A DNA stretch of 64,000 nucleotides from Euprymna scolopes (Eukaryota; Mollusca; Cephalopoda; Sepiida; Sepiolidae): contig CM044501.1 in the NCBI GenBank assembly GCA_024364805.1, positions 50,210,584-50,274,583 of the forward strand. The letters run 5' to 3'. The notes below the pieces were generated by a model. The model saw only the letters and a list, made by a program, of their open reading frames with translations. It did no database searches and was not told the origin of the DNA. This document shows, in pieces, positions 38,205 to 51,959 of the stretch (the stretch's first letter is position 1; the number at the start of each line of letters is the position of its first letter). The translations under genes and the position numbers were made by a program.

Positions 38205-41200
38205 ATCTAGTATATTATAAAAACTATAGCATATTATTAAAACTACATCATATTATTAAAACTATAGTATACCATTAAAACTAAAGTATATTATTAAAAC
38301 TATAGTATATTATGAAAGTTATCGTATATAATTAAAACTAAAGTATATTATTAAAACTATAGTATATCATACAAAACTAGAGTATATAATTAAAACTGTA
38401 GTATATTCTGAAATCTATAGTATATCATTAAAACTATAGTATATAATTAAAACTACAGTATATTATTAAAATGAACGTATATCCTTAAAACTTAGGTATA
38501 TTATTAACACTATAGTATATTATTAAAGCTATAGTATATTATAAAAACTATAGTACATTATAAACACTACAGTATATTATTAAAACTATAGTATATTATT
38601 TAAACTGTGTTATATTATTAAAACTACAGTATATTATTAAACTATAGTATATTATTAAAACTATGGCATATTATTAAAACTATATCATATAATTAAAATA
38701 TAATATATAATTAAAACTATAGTATATTATAAAAACTATATCATATAATTAAAAATATAATATATAATTAAAACTATAGTATATTATAAAAACTATATAA
38801 TACCATTAAAGCTATAGTATATTATTTACATTATAGTATATTATTAAAACTACAATATATTATTAAAACTATAATATATCATTAAAACTATAGTATACCA
38901 TTAAAACTATAGTAGATTATTACAAGTATAGCATATAATTAAAACTATAGTATATTAATAAATCTATAGCATATCATTAAAACTATAGTATATTATTAAA
39001 ACTATAGTATACTATTTAAAATATAGTATATTAATAAAAATATTGTATATTATTAAAATTATAGCATATTATTAAAACTATAATATATTATTAAAACTAT
39101 AGTATACTATTTACCTGATAGTATATTATAAAAATTATAGTATATTATTAAAACTATAGTATATTATAAAAATTAGAGTATATTATTAAAACTATAGAAT
39201 ATTATTAAAACTGTAGTATACTATTAAAACTATAGTATATTATTAACACTACAATATATAATTAAACTATGGTATATCATTACAACTATAGTATATTATA
39301 AAAACTATTGATATTATTAAACCTTTTAGCACATTATTAAAACGGTAATATATTATTAAAACTCTAGTATACTATTTACACTATAGTGTATTATTAAAAC
39401 TATAGTATATAATTAAAACTATAGTATATTATTTAAACTATAGTATATTATGAACACTATAGTATACTATTTACACTATAGTATACACTTATAACTATAC
39501 TATATCATTAACACTATAATATATCATAAACTCTAGTATATCATTAAAAGTATAGTATATTATTAAAACTGTAGTATACTATTTGCGCTGTAGTATATTA
39601 TTAAAACTATGGTATATTAAAAAACTATGGTATATTATTAAAACTATAGTATATTTTCAAAACTATAGTATATCATTAAAATATAGTTAAACTATAGTAT
39701 ACTATTTCCACTATAGTATACTATTAAAACTATAGTACATGATTGAAACTATAGTATATTAATAAACTATTGTATATTATTACAACAATAGTATATTATT
39801 ACAACTATAGTATATTATTACAACTTTAGTATACTATTTACACTATAGTATATTATTAAAACTATATTATAATGTAAAACTAAAGCATATCCTTAAAACT
39901 ATCGTATACAATTTAAACTAGTGTATATTATACAAACTATAGTATACTTTTTACACTATAGTATATTATAAAATCTATAGTATATTATTAAAACTATAGT
40001 ATATTATTAAAACTATACTATATTAAAACACTAGTATATTAAAACTATTACCTATTATAAAAACCATAGTATATTAGTAAAACTATAGTATACTGTTTAC
40101 ACTATAGTATAATATCTAATTATGGTATATTAGTAACACTGTAGTACATTATTAAAACTATAGTATACTATTTAGACTATAGTATATTATAAAAAATATG
40201 ATCAATTATACAAACTATAATATATTATAAAAATATAGTATATTATTAAAACTATAGTATATTATTTGCACAATACTATATTATTAAAACTATAGTATAT
40301 TATTAAAAATATGGCACACTATAAAAATTATAGTATACTATTCTCACTGTAGTATATTATTAAAACAATAGCACATTGTTAAAACTATAGTATACTATTA
40401 AAACTATAGTATATTATTAAAACTATAGTATATTATCGAAACTATAGTATATTATGAAAACTATAGAATACTATTTACACTATAGTATACTCTTACAACA
40501 ATAGCATATTATTAAAACAATAATATATTATTAAAACTTCAGTATATCATTAAAACTATAGTATATAATTAAAACTGTAGTATACTATTTACACTGTAGT
40601 ATATTATTAAAACTATAGTATATTATTGATACTATAGTATATTTTTAAAACTATTGTATACTATTTACACTATAGTGTATTATCAAAACTATATTATAAT
40701 ATTTAAACAATAGTATATTATTAAAACTATAGTATACTATTTACAGTACATTATATTATTAAAGCTATAGTATATTATTAAAAGTATAGCATATTATTAA
40801 AGTAATAGTGTATTATTAAAACTATAGTATACTATTTACACTATAGTATATTATTTAAACTATAGGGTATTATAAAATTTATAGTATATTATTTAAACTA
40901 TAGTATACGATTTACATTATAGTATCTTATAAAAACTATAGTATATTATTTACACTATAGTATACTATTTACACTATAGTATACTATTAAAATTATAGTA
41001 CTTGATTAAAACTATAGTATATTAATAAGCTATAGTGTATTATTACCACTATAGTGTACTATTTACTCTATAATATAATATTTATACTATAGTATATTAT
41101 TAAAATTATATTATATTATTAAACTATAGTATATCATTAAAACTATAGTATACTATTTACACTATGGTATATTATACAAACTATTGTATACTTTTTACAT

Positions 41201-43321
41201 TATAATATATTATTAAAAGTGTAGTATATTATTAAATATATAGTATATTATTAAAACAATAGCATATTATTAAATCTATAGTATACTATTTTCACTATAG
41301 TTTACTATTAAAACTATAGTACATGATTTAAACTATAGTATATTAATTAACTATTGTATATTATAACAACTATAGTATATTATTACAACTATAGTATACT
41401 ATTTACCCTATAATATAATATCAAATCTATAGTATATAATTAAAACTATAGTATATTATTACAAATATCGAATACTATTTAAACTATAGTATATTATTAA
41501 CACTATATGATAATGTTAAACTAAATATATCATTAAAACTATCGTATAAAATTTACACTAGTGTATATTATACAAAATATAGTATACGTTTTACACTATA
41601 GTATATTATTAAAACTATAGTATATTGTTAAAACTTTAGAATATTATTAAAACTATGGTATATAAAAACTATAGCATATTATTAAAACCATAGTATATTA
41701 TTAAAACTATAGTATACTGTTTACACTATAGTATATTATCAAACTATAGTATATTATTAAAACTATAGTATATTATTAAACCTATAGTATAATATTTAGG
41801 CTATAGTATATTATTAAACTATAATATATTATAAAAATATAGCATATTATTAAAACTATAGTATATTATTTACACTATACTATATTATAAAAACTCTAAG
41901 ACATTATTAAAACTATGACATACTATTAAAATCATAGTATTCTATTTACACTGTAGTATATTATTAAAACTATAGCACATTTTTAAATTATAGTATACTA
42001 TTAAAACTATAGTATATTATTAAAACTACAGTATTTTATTAAAACTATAGTATATTATTAAAACTAAAGTATATTATTAAAACTATAGTATATCATGTAA
42101 ACTATGGTATATTATGAAAACTATAGTATACTATTTACACTATAGTATAGTCTGATAACTATAGTATATTATTAAAACTATAATATATTATTAAAACTTC
42201 AGTATATCATTAAAACTATAGTATATTATTAAAACTGCTGTATACTATGTACAATGTAGTATATTATTAAAACTAAAGTATATTATTAAAGATATAGTAT
42301 ATTTTTAAAACTATTGTATACTATTTACAATATATTATATTATTAAAACTATAGTATATTATTAAAAGTATAGCATATTATTAAAGTTATAGTGTATTAT
42401 TAAAACTATAGTATACTATTTACACTATTGTATATTATTTAAACTATAGTGTATTATAAAATTGATAGTATATTATTAAAACTATAGTATACGATTTACA
42501 TTATAGTACCTTATTAAAACTATAGTATATTATGTACACTATAGTATACTATTTACACTATAGTATACTATTAAAACTGTAGTACATGATTAAAACTATA
42601 GTATATTAATAAACTATAGTATATTATTACATCTTTAGTATACTATTTACACTATGATATAATATTAAAACTATAGTATATTATTAAAACTATATTATAT
42701 TATTAAACTATAGTATATCATTAAAACTATAGTATACTATTAACACTATAGTACATTATACAAACTATTGTATACTTTTTACACTATAGTATATTATAAA
42801 AACTGTGGTATATCATTTAAACTTTAGTATATTATTAAAACTATAGTATATCATTAAAACTATAGTATATTATTAAAACTATGTTATATTAGTAAAACTG
42901 TAGTATACTGTTTACACTGTAGTATATTATTTAAACTATAGTATATTATTGAAACTATAGTATTTCATTAAAACTATAGTATACTATTTACACGGTACTA
43001 TATTATTAATACTATAGTATATTATTAAAAGTATGGTATACTATTAAAACTATAGTATATTATTAAAACTATAGTATACTGTGTACACTATTGTATATTA
43101 TTAAAACGATGGTATATTATTTAAACTATAGCATATTTTTAAACAAATTATATTATTAAAACTATATTATATTAGTAAACTATATTACATCATTAAAATT
43201 ATATTATATTATTTAATCTATAACATATTATTAAAACTATAGCATATTATTAAAACTATATTATATCATTAAAGTATAGTATATTATTAAAACTATAGTA
43301 TATTATTAAAACTATAGTATA
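38205..43321. repeat. 5.1 kb AT-rich satellite, ~20 bp monomer
   Basis: The array is built from variants of ATATTATTAAAACTATAGT, mostly 18-20 bp, on one strand throughout. Two monomer flavours alternate irregularly: one with ATTAAAACTATAGTAT and one with ACTATTTACACTATAGTAT. The word ACTATAGT is itself a perfect palindrome. Rare landmark variants recur at about 1.58-1.66 kb: GTACATGATT-type near 39737 and 41320, and again near 40990 and 42582; a TTAAAACTTCAGTA block near 40531 and 42191; a GTATACGATTTAC block near 40903 and 42487. That indicates higher-order duplication. The array ends exactly at the 3' terminus of a Helitron-like element. Confidence 0.95.
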
Positions 43322-44421
43322 CTAACATTTCACTCCGGTGTTGCTCGGGTATTTGTATGTGTGTGTTGAGCAAAAAAGAAATAGTTGTAGTAGAAAGGCA
43401 GGCTCCCACCCCTACTTCGGAGGACGAAAAGAACAGGGGGGAAAACTTACGTGTTTGTCGTTAAAACCACCGCCAAACCGGAAGTGACGTAGTTTTTAAT
43501 TAAGGCTAGACAATAGAAAGGGGGGGGTGATTTTAAAAAATATCGGCGAAAAAACGACTCCCCGCTTGTGTAGAAAAGTGCCCAGTTAAAGGTGAAAATA
43601 TTAATGTTTATAGCCAATTTTTCGATAGTTGTCGTCTGAAAATCGACCTTCAAAATGGTACTGATCTTGTAAAAATCCGTCGCCCCTGTCTAAAGTTTTA
43701 GGCACACATGCAAACATACATACATGCACACATACATACTTACATTTATATTGTTAGCGAAAATTTTCGGCCCAAACCGATTATAAAACTTGCCCTATTT
43801 CTGAATACCCTTTATGTAAAATTTCAAATGTTTAGACCAGAAAGTGTCTTAGTAATTTGAGAATATATCGTTAATTTTTAATTGTATCTCTATTTTTTCA
43901 CTGTATTCGTATTTGAGTGAATATCAGATATACCCTTCACTTAATTTTATTTTATCCCATCACCCTACATTAATCTTTTATTCATCCTTATTTATCTAAT
44001 CTATTTGCTAATTGAATATGTCTTTTACTCCTTTATACAACCTTTTTTCCTCCATATCCTTACAAACTTCTCTATAATAAAATACCCTTTTTTCTTATGT
44101 CTCATAATCCCCAGTATTCCAAAATTCTTCGCAAGTTCATAGTTATCTCAAATTCGCTTTATTAGTTTAAGCACCCCAGATAAAATGCACACCTCTCATC
44201 GAAAACTTCCCTAAATACCAGATATCTTAATATCTCCCAATCATTTCCTTAGCTAGATGTCGTATTGAAATGTTTTCAACATTACCCCCTCCCCATTTAC
44301 TACTGAGAAGCATTAAGCTTCGAAATTCATTAGTGGAAAAAGCATATAGCACCTCGCCTAATTGTAGTTTTTCTTTTATTTCATCGACAATTAAATCAAT
44401 ATATTGTTTTTCTTATCTATG

Positions 44422-44537
<116 letters not shown>

Positions 44538-44559
44538 TGTTTGACTCAAATCCAGGTAA

Positions 44560-45180
44560 CCTACATTTAAAATTTCAAGTGTTTAGACCCAAACTTGGCG
44601 GAGGAGTTTTCTATCCCCGGCAAAAGTAAACTCCTTAAACGTTGACCTCTTGACAGCCAAATGTCTGGCTCCAAAACTGATTAAAATACTTGCTGCGTGC
44701 CTGTATACTATTTATGGAAAATGTCAAATGTTTACACCCAAAATTGGCTGAATTGTTTGCTAGGCATCGCAAAGGTCAAATCCTTTGAACATTCATTCTT
44801 TGCTAGCAAACTCTTGGGTAAATAATCAGCTTAAAAGCTTGCCCCATGTCTATATACACTTTGTGTAAAATTTCAAATGTTTAGACCAAGAATTGGCTGA
44901 GTAATTTGGTAGAAACTGCAGAGGTCAAAAACTTTTAATTTTGACCTCAGTTTTGACCCCTTAACATTTACTGTTTTGGGCTCAGATCAAGGTACACAGC
45001 TTGATCCATTTCAAAATAACCTACATCAAAAATTGCAGGTGTTTAGACCCAAAATTGGTGGAGGAGTTCGGTAGAGTTTTCAAAGGCAAAATCGTTTTAC
45101 GTTGACCTCTTGGCAGCAAAATTTTCTGGCGGAAAACCAATTAAAAATGCTTATCTCAAATCACAATATCCCTTATATCA
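44560..45180 (-). repeat. ~150 bp internal tandem repeats of the Helitron copy
   Basis: The block TTTCAAGTGTTTAGACCC followed by AAATTGGC-GAG and GGTAGA recurs at spacings of 149, 149 and about 161 bp. A further related unit lies at about 43820-43860. Confidence 0.7.
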
Positions 45181-45261
45181 ATTGTCGAGTCTGTAGGCTG
45201 AAAATTGACAGAGTATTTTAGTAAGGAAATGTAAACACACAGACAATTTCACTTTTATAGA

Positions 45262-45849
45262 TATATAGATGTCATGATAGTTTTATACATTTTTATAAAA
45301 TTTTCTTGTCCATTTTTAAGAAGCACCAGAGATGAAGAAACATGCGTTAGATTACTCTACTTAAAACATACCAAACACCGGTAACCGGCTATACATGAGG
45401 ACCCTGCTGACAAAAATTGAAGATGTAACCAAGAGGTTGAGATGAAAAATCCTAAATGAAACAAACACACAGGAAAGGATAAAAACAATTTCAGATTAAA
45501 ACAATTATATACACAGATAAAGTTTATTAAGTAGAAAATTTGGAAAAAATTTTATTAGCTATAATCTCCAAACTTGAATTCACTTTCAAACCAAATGTAT
45601 TCCAAAAAACAATAGCCGCTGCTATGAAGAAAATAAAATGAAAAAGGAAAAAATAAGACAATTGTTTTGTCAGAAAAAACGAGAAACATATACAAAATCG
45701 AAAAGGAAAAGAAGAAACAGATAATATTAAACTTCATTACCGATAAATAGTAATTAGTGGAAATAAGAACTTGTATATATATTAATCAAAAGGCCACAGA
45801 GATAGCTACAAAATTAGGTAGAGAATCAGAGTTAATAGTTTAGTAAAGA
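45262..45849. other. no gene seen
   Basis: A-rich DNA between the Helitron and the Penelope-like fragment. Part may belong to the latter's 5' region. Confidence 0.45.
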
Positions 45850-47290
45850 GAAATGTCTTCATAACTTTCAAAGACCATAATGACAATTTTAATGAGAAAT
45901 CAACTTCAGGATAATAAACGCAGCTGAAGGCAAAATTGGTCTAGCTAGTACATCTATCATTACAGAATTAGTTAAAGATATAAAAAGAAAAATAAACCCT
46001 AATGTTTAGGAAAATGCAAGCTCAGTCTTAGACTGGTTAAAAAGCATAAGCGAACTACACAGATGCAGATTAACTGAACTGGACACTGTGGAATTTTCCC
46101 CTCCATACCATCAGCATACAAAAGGATAAGAGACCTACATATGGAAACAATTGTGCAAGCAATGTAGACCCTCCGGTTTTTAAAGGTAAAACATAGGTTA
46201 AAAAATCAAATCCTGAAGACTCTTTGATATTGCGTACGTTTGTGATTAAGTTGGACTTTTTCTACTCGACACTGAAAACAACATCCCAGGCCAGTATGCC
46301 TATCGCGGGACTATCATTAGACAGACTCAGGAAGGAGCTAGTTTTTAAGATAACAATAACGACAAATTTATATAAAGTAGACTTCTTAGATGCAACAATA
46401 GATCTGGAGAAAAATATATAAACCGTTTCATAAACCAAATGAAAAACTCATATACATAAATAAAGGTTCATACCATCCACTTCCTATGTAAAAAAATATG
46501 GTAGCTAATGTTAGCAAATGAATATTAAGACTTTCCCCAGATGTCGAAGTATTTGAACAAACAATGCGAAATTATAATGATGCATTCCATAAAAGTTGAT
46601 TCAGAGAGAACTTAAAATTCCAACAGACTCATAATAAACAGGAAATAAAAAAATAGGAGACGGAATATAATTTAGTTCTTATCTTCGTTCTCACCTAATA
46701 CTAAAACTGGAGTAGGGCATTTTCCCCATGCTTCGGGTTAAATATTTCCCACAAAAACACAGACTGCATAAAATCTTTAATAGGAACGTAAGTTACTCCA
46801 CAACACCGTCGATAAAGTCCATCATCTCTATGGAACCCAAAAAGATAGTAAACGATGCTGCTCTTGCAGATCCAAAAATTAGTGGCCACAATAAGGAAAT
46901 TGTAAAGTATACGAAGCTACCATCACTGACCGATTTACAAAGAAACCTGAATAATAAATTGGAATGACACAAGGTTCGTTTAAACAAAGATATTATTCAT
47001 ATATTAGCTCGTTTTGGGTGAAAACAAGGAGTAAAACAGCCTTAGCAACCCGCGTGTAGGAGATTAAAGAAAAGGGTGCCTCGTTTACCATTAAATGAAG
47101 TAAAATTAAGCACAACAATTCATACTCCCCAGAGTTGAAACAATGATCATATTGCAATGCTGTGAAGTACCATTGTCTACGGTTAATTCCTGCCCAAGGA
47201 AAAAGTTGTTCAAATGTGCGGAGCGAATGTCTGAAATGTTGTGTTCACAGAAGGAAAGCACTCATTATATACTAGGACGGTAAAAAGGCA
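45850..47290 (+). mobile_element. Penelope-like element fragment 2 (different lineage)
   Basis: Plus-strand translation shows a Penelope-type RT in order: an FKDHNDNF segment, an NAAEGKIG block and SSVLDWLKSISELHRC (about 45870-46080); then ITITTNLYKVDFLDATIDL (about 46345-46405), a YKPFHKPNEKLIYINKGSYH stretch (46421-46480), a LSPDVEVFEQ segment, and FPQKHRLHKIFNRN with SIKSIIS (46745-46840). These blocks are typical of Penelope-like elements of the type with HPP after the KG motif. The central catalytic part is not visible and the C-terminal limit is guessed. It is a broken copy with several interruptions. Confidence 0.75.
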
Positions 47291-47333
47291 ATACTTGAAT
47301 TAAAAAAAAAAAACTTTTATATTTTTATATTTA

Positions 47334-47645
47334 AGGACCCGTGACGCAGTGGTTAGAGTACTTGGAAAATCAATTGTAACAAGTGATATGATCCTTAAGG
47401 TTGAAGGTTCAACTCTCAGTGTGGGCGACCGAAAAATACAATTCCGAATTACTTAGGACCTCCATCCAGTCATGGCTGACGGAAAATAGATAAAGGGTTC
47501 CGCTGGAAATTCCGTCAAAATTCACTAATTCGACAGAAGCATTGTCGAGTTTGACAAGATACACCGGACAAATTCGGAGGTTACATGGGAGGAAACGTTG
47601 TGAAAGTCACACTTATATGATTTTATATAGCCCGATGAATCCAAA
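47334..47645 (+). mobile_element. tRNA-derived SINE
   Basis: The head resembles a tRNA with Pol III promoter boxes: an A-box TGACGCAGTGG (47342-47352) and a B-box GGTTCAACTCT (47406-47416), 54 bp apart, close to usual tRNA spacing. A tRNA-unrelated body of about 220 bp follows. Such SINEs borrow a LINE's machinery; which one here is unknown. A mollusc SINE with a conserved central domain is possible but was not checked. Confidence 0.75.
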
Positions 47646-47890
47646 TAATACAAGTTTTGATTTTAATTTTAAATTTGGAATTTATTTTAAACTTTAATTC
47701 AATTTTAGTTTCTAAATTTAATTAATTTGTCCAGTCCGATAAATTAGATTTTAGTATAAAATTTCGAAGAATGTATAATATAATTACAATTTATATATTA
47801 TACGTTCTTTGGTCTATTTTAAAGAAATTAACATTTTACCCATATTAAATAAGGTGGGTGAAGGAATATAAACATAGTATATAGTAGATA
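47646..47890. other. no gene seen
   Basis: AT-rich DNA downstream of the SINE. Confidence 0.45.
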
Positions 47891-47954
47891 TAGAAGAAGA
47901 AGAAGAAGAAGAAGAAGAGGAGGAGAAGGATGAACTAGAAGAAGACGAAAGTTG
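47891..47954. repeat. (GAA)n purine tract
   Basis: GAA repeat drifting into GGA. Confidence 0.9.
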
Positions 47955-48330
47955 AATAAAAAATAATAATTAATTTCAATTTGAATTAACCTCATGACAT
48001 TTACAAAGTTATATCCATTAGACTAGTCAGAAATTGATTTTTGATTGTATTACTTGAATTTTAAGTTGTTCAAAAATAAAATTTGTACGAGATTTTGTTG
48101 GTGTATCTTTCCAATTTTGTTAAAAAACAGATGCATATCGACTGAAGAGACCTCTTGATTTGGGTATTTAAAAAAAACCCTGTAATATCGGGGTTGAAAC
48201 CGACGGTACCGATATGTTATCACGCGTAAACCATCTGCAAATAAATATATAAATAATGCGCTCTTATTTCAGGAATTTTTACATAAATAGATCACTCTGC
48301 TGGAATCCTTTTTTCGAAAAATATAACTAA
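47955..48330. other. no gene seen
   Basis: AT-rich spacer. Confidence 0.5.
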
Positions 48331-48367
48331 ATACACACACACGCACACACGCATACGCACGCACACA

Positions 48368-48442
<75 letters not shown>
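48331..48442. repeat. (CA)n-(TA)n compound microsatellite
   Basis: CA-rich 38 bp followed by about 75 bp of TA. Confidence 0.95.
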
Positions 48443-48444
<2 letters not shown>

Positions 48445-49189
48445 TATTCTTTAATAATGCCCTATTGAACTCTGGATACGAAAAAAAAATTAAATTTAAC
48501 CATATTACCCCGCCTATATTTTTAACATTAACCAAACTGTTTCATGTACCCATATCGATAAAGTTCTATCTTTAATAAAACTCAATATGGATCGCCTACT
48601 CTACTATGCCTAATTTAAGACAAAGTATTTTAAGATCTAATAAGAAAAAAGTCAAATCGGCCAAAAACTCCCTTTCCCAATTAAACTTAAAATAAATTGC
48701 AACTGTAATATCAAGCTTAAATGACCACGCAACAATGTTTGCATCAATAGCGATGTTATATATTCTTGTACAATAACAAAGCTACACTGCAATTCCTCCA
48801 CAAACATATATACTGTCAACATCTTCTTTCCCCATCTTCTGGACAAGTCCATGTTGACATAAAATTTGAAAACGACCACACAGTAACTTGCGTAGAAACA
48901 ATCTAATGGCAATATGTCCTTTAGATGAGAATATCTTAGAAATAACCTTTCATAGAATTTCTGTTTCATGTTATCATTCGGAGTAGGAAATGAAAAACAT
49001 TTGCAATTGTGTAAATAAAATGAGTTTTTGCTGGGAATGTGTTACAGAAGAAAAGCTGGTATTACAGTTTAGTCAAATATTTTAATTAAAATACCGAAAA
49101 TATAGAGAATACTAGCATTGTTTTTTTATATGAAGAGTGAGCAGAATAGATCGTTCAGCGCTTAATTGATTTTCCATTTTGTCAACGCA
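48443..49189. other. no recognised gene; one 105-codon frame
   Basis: The minus-strand frame 48652-48969 has mixed composition and hydrophobic runs but no domain that I recognise. It may be chance. Confidence 0.4.
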
Positions 49190-51870
49190 GAAATAAAGTG
49201 GTCTAAGCAGCACCTCTGCAGATGTATCCGCAGTAGTTCGATTTTTTTTAAAGTGGGTCACTTCTTATCAAGGCGAGGGAGCCACTTAAGACAAGGGTTT
49301 ATGTGTGCAAGGTGGTAATTGTTAGTAATGGGAATTTGGTATAATTTGATTAAATAGACAGCTAAACAAGAACTGGTTTATGTTGGACGTGAAGACAACA
49401 ATATTGTTGTCGGGTAGAAAGAAGAGCAGCGGAACAGAGTTTCACAGACGAGCAATCTTAGAAAAGAAGCTTTGTTCCTGGAAAAACGTTTAGGTTTAGA
49501 CACCAATAGAGAGTGGGGGAAATTGTTGATATTTATTTTAGCTAGCCAGTGTTTTTTATGAAAGCTTAGAAAAGGCGGACTATATATTGTAGCTCAGACG
49601 AGAACTTGTCAATAAAAGAACGATAAAACTCTTCTTTCGTGAGAAAGAGGTTGCAAGGAAGACAAAAAGGCATCAATTACTATGTTACGAAGTCAGTTTT
49701 GAACTCTGTCAGAGCAAAATAGGATCTTTATAAAGCTTTTGCCCAGATGTGGCAACAGTACTCCATCATACGAATTACTTGGCTTTCATACAGGTGGATG
49801 ATTGCATTAGCACTGAGATATATACTGGAGCGGTAAAAGGATGCAACAATTTCTCTAGCGAACTTTGCAACGAATTTTATGTATATGCTCCAGATCAGAA
49901 GTGACGGTCAGACCCAGAAGTTGTGAAAACATGAAGCGTCCCAAAGAGAAGAGCCGTTCATTTCAATTGGTGCCAGATGGTGGCCAGAGCATTGATGATA
50001 AAAAGAGAAAAGCTTGGTTTTAAATGCATTGAAACTAACCAGTTAGCTTTTTCCACGTTTCACTACATGCTCACGACCAGAGGGGAGAGAATCAGAGAGA
50101 TCTTAGTCATTGTCGACTTTTGAAGTGCTGCCATAGATTGTGGTGTCGTCTGCATAAATGTCTACGAATTATTGAAAAATGTGATTTGGGAGATCATTGG
50201 TTTAGATTAGGAAGACAGTTGGGATCAGAATGGATGCTGAGGGATACCGAAATTAATCATGCGAACTTCTGATTTCTGCCTCTCAAGCACTACTCTTGTA
50301 TATCTATAAGAGCGAAGTGATTTTATAATAGAGAAGAAATTTCCAGCTATTCTGTAGTTAAAGATCTTGTAAAATACACCTTTCTGCCATACTCTATCAA
50401 AAATCTTTGATATGTCAAGAGCAGATGCCTTAGAATAAAGCCCCCGTTGAGAGATTCGCTAATCCTGTGAGATATTAGAGTAAGCAAATCAGCTGTAGAT
50501 CTAGCAGAACGGAAATCATATTGCACACCACTGACTAATTAACTTTTGTTGAGGTAGTTGACCATTTTTCTATTAAACACAGACTCCAACAACTTACTCA
50601 TGACGCACACGAGCTAGATTGGTGTCTATTAAGAGGGAGATGACCGATCACTTGAATTTTTTAAAATACGGGACATATTGATGACGTTTTCCAGTAAGTT
50701 GGGAAGTACTTCTCGTTAAGACAACGTTTAAACAGCTTTGAACGTATGGGGGCTAGTTTCGGTTGAAGAGTTTTTAGTACTATAATTGGAATGCCATAAG
50801 GCCCAGTTGCTTTACTGGGATCAAGGTGAGTAATTAATATTGGCAACATTACGTACAAATATTTTTGCACATCATAGCATTTTTTCGGGGACATAGGAGG
50901 AATTACGGGGAGTAGGCAGCCCTGATCTTATGGGGTAGAATTTGCTGCAAAGTTCTTGGCAAAGCGTTTAAATTTGTCTGATGCTAATTGAATTACCTCA
51001 GGTCCACTGATGATGGTTGGGATAGAGAATAAGCTTCCGTTCGAATTTTGTTTGTTATTCGCCAAAACTCATGGGAACAAAGCCTCTGTTCAGCTACTTT
51101 GGACTTGACGGACTAAGTACACAGTTCTTTTTCTTTATTACTCTTTTAATATGGTCCTAAATATGATGTTAGTTTCAGTACATCTGTTTCGTAGTAAATG
51201 ATTCTTTATGCAATGACAGCGGCACACTCTGAAGAGTACCACGGCTGACTGTTTATTTTTTGCTGGAATTTCTTGGAGGATATGACGTTGTCAATACCGA
51301 CAATTAACCATTCTGTTAGGTATGATTCTATGAAAGACACGGTTATTTTAAACATGGAGTGCAGAGGTATATGTGATATTAATTTATGGAAGCTATCCCA
51401 GTCAGTCATGAAGTATCGATATACCGTACGATGGATAGGTACATCTGAGGATTTATTACACTTTGTTTTTAACTTCAAATGAGACAACCGAGTGGTCGGA
51501 AAATACTAGTGGCAACAGATCGGAGAATGAGCGCACAATTCTTGGCAAATTGTAATAAAGAGGTCTAGGAGACTTGTGTACAGGCTGGCAGTGTCGGGCC
51601 CAACGACGGGTTCGTGAACAATTTAAGTTAGGTCATAAGCAATGGGAAAATCATGATAGAACCCCCCTTATCATACGTTTGTTTTAATGGGTTGAGTAAA
51701 CATTGAAGTCACCACACACGTGAATGTTAGTCGAGAGATGAGCAGACAGGATGTGGTCAATTTTCTCATAGATACTCTTAAAGATTGTAACTCCGCTGTT
51801 GTGTGGTGGGGCAATAGAGAGCAACACAATATTTCTGCTGTTAGTTCACTTTGTTGATTGCATAAAAATT
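49190..51870 (-). mobile_element. Jockey-like LINE copy 3, nearly through the endonuclease
   Basis: Minus-strand order: endonuclease segments CGDFNVYSTH (about 51700-51740) and FSDHSVVS (about 51475-51500), a linker with MTDWDSFHKLI and PWYSSECAAVI (51206-51410), an RT block DPSKATGPYGIPIIVLK (about 50770-50825), a VDIYADDTTIYG catalytic motif around 50130-50165, and a 3' part (49330-50050) matching copy 1. About 2.7 kb, missing only the N-terminal endonuclease and any ORF1. Many frame breaks. The lowest part (49200-49320) looks like a separate scrap of RT 3' sequence from a sibling copy. Confidence 0.85.
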
Positions 51871-51959
51871 AAGTAACTTGTGTAACAGCAGAATTATTAG
51901 ATAAAGAATAGAGCTTCCAGACTAAGTATCCCATATAAAGTAACGGACGAAATATTTTG

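Noticed and set aside
38205-43321. CRISPR-like array
   Set aside because: Adjacent ~20 bp units without unique spacers in a eukaryotic AT-rich context; it is a satellite.
43447-43653. 68-codon minus-strand frame as a gene
   Set aside because: Lies within the Helitron-like element and its counterpart at 8.5-8.8 kb is not open.
51006-51015. CTGATGATGG resembling the hammerhead core
   Set aside because: No stem II and no GAAA block at the right distance; it lies within LINE sequence.
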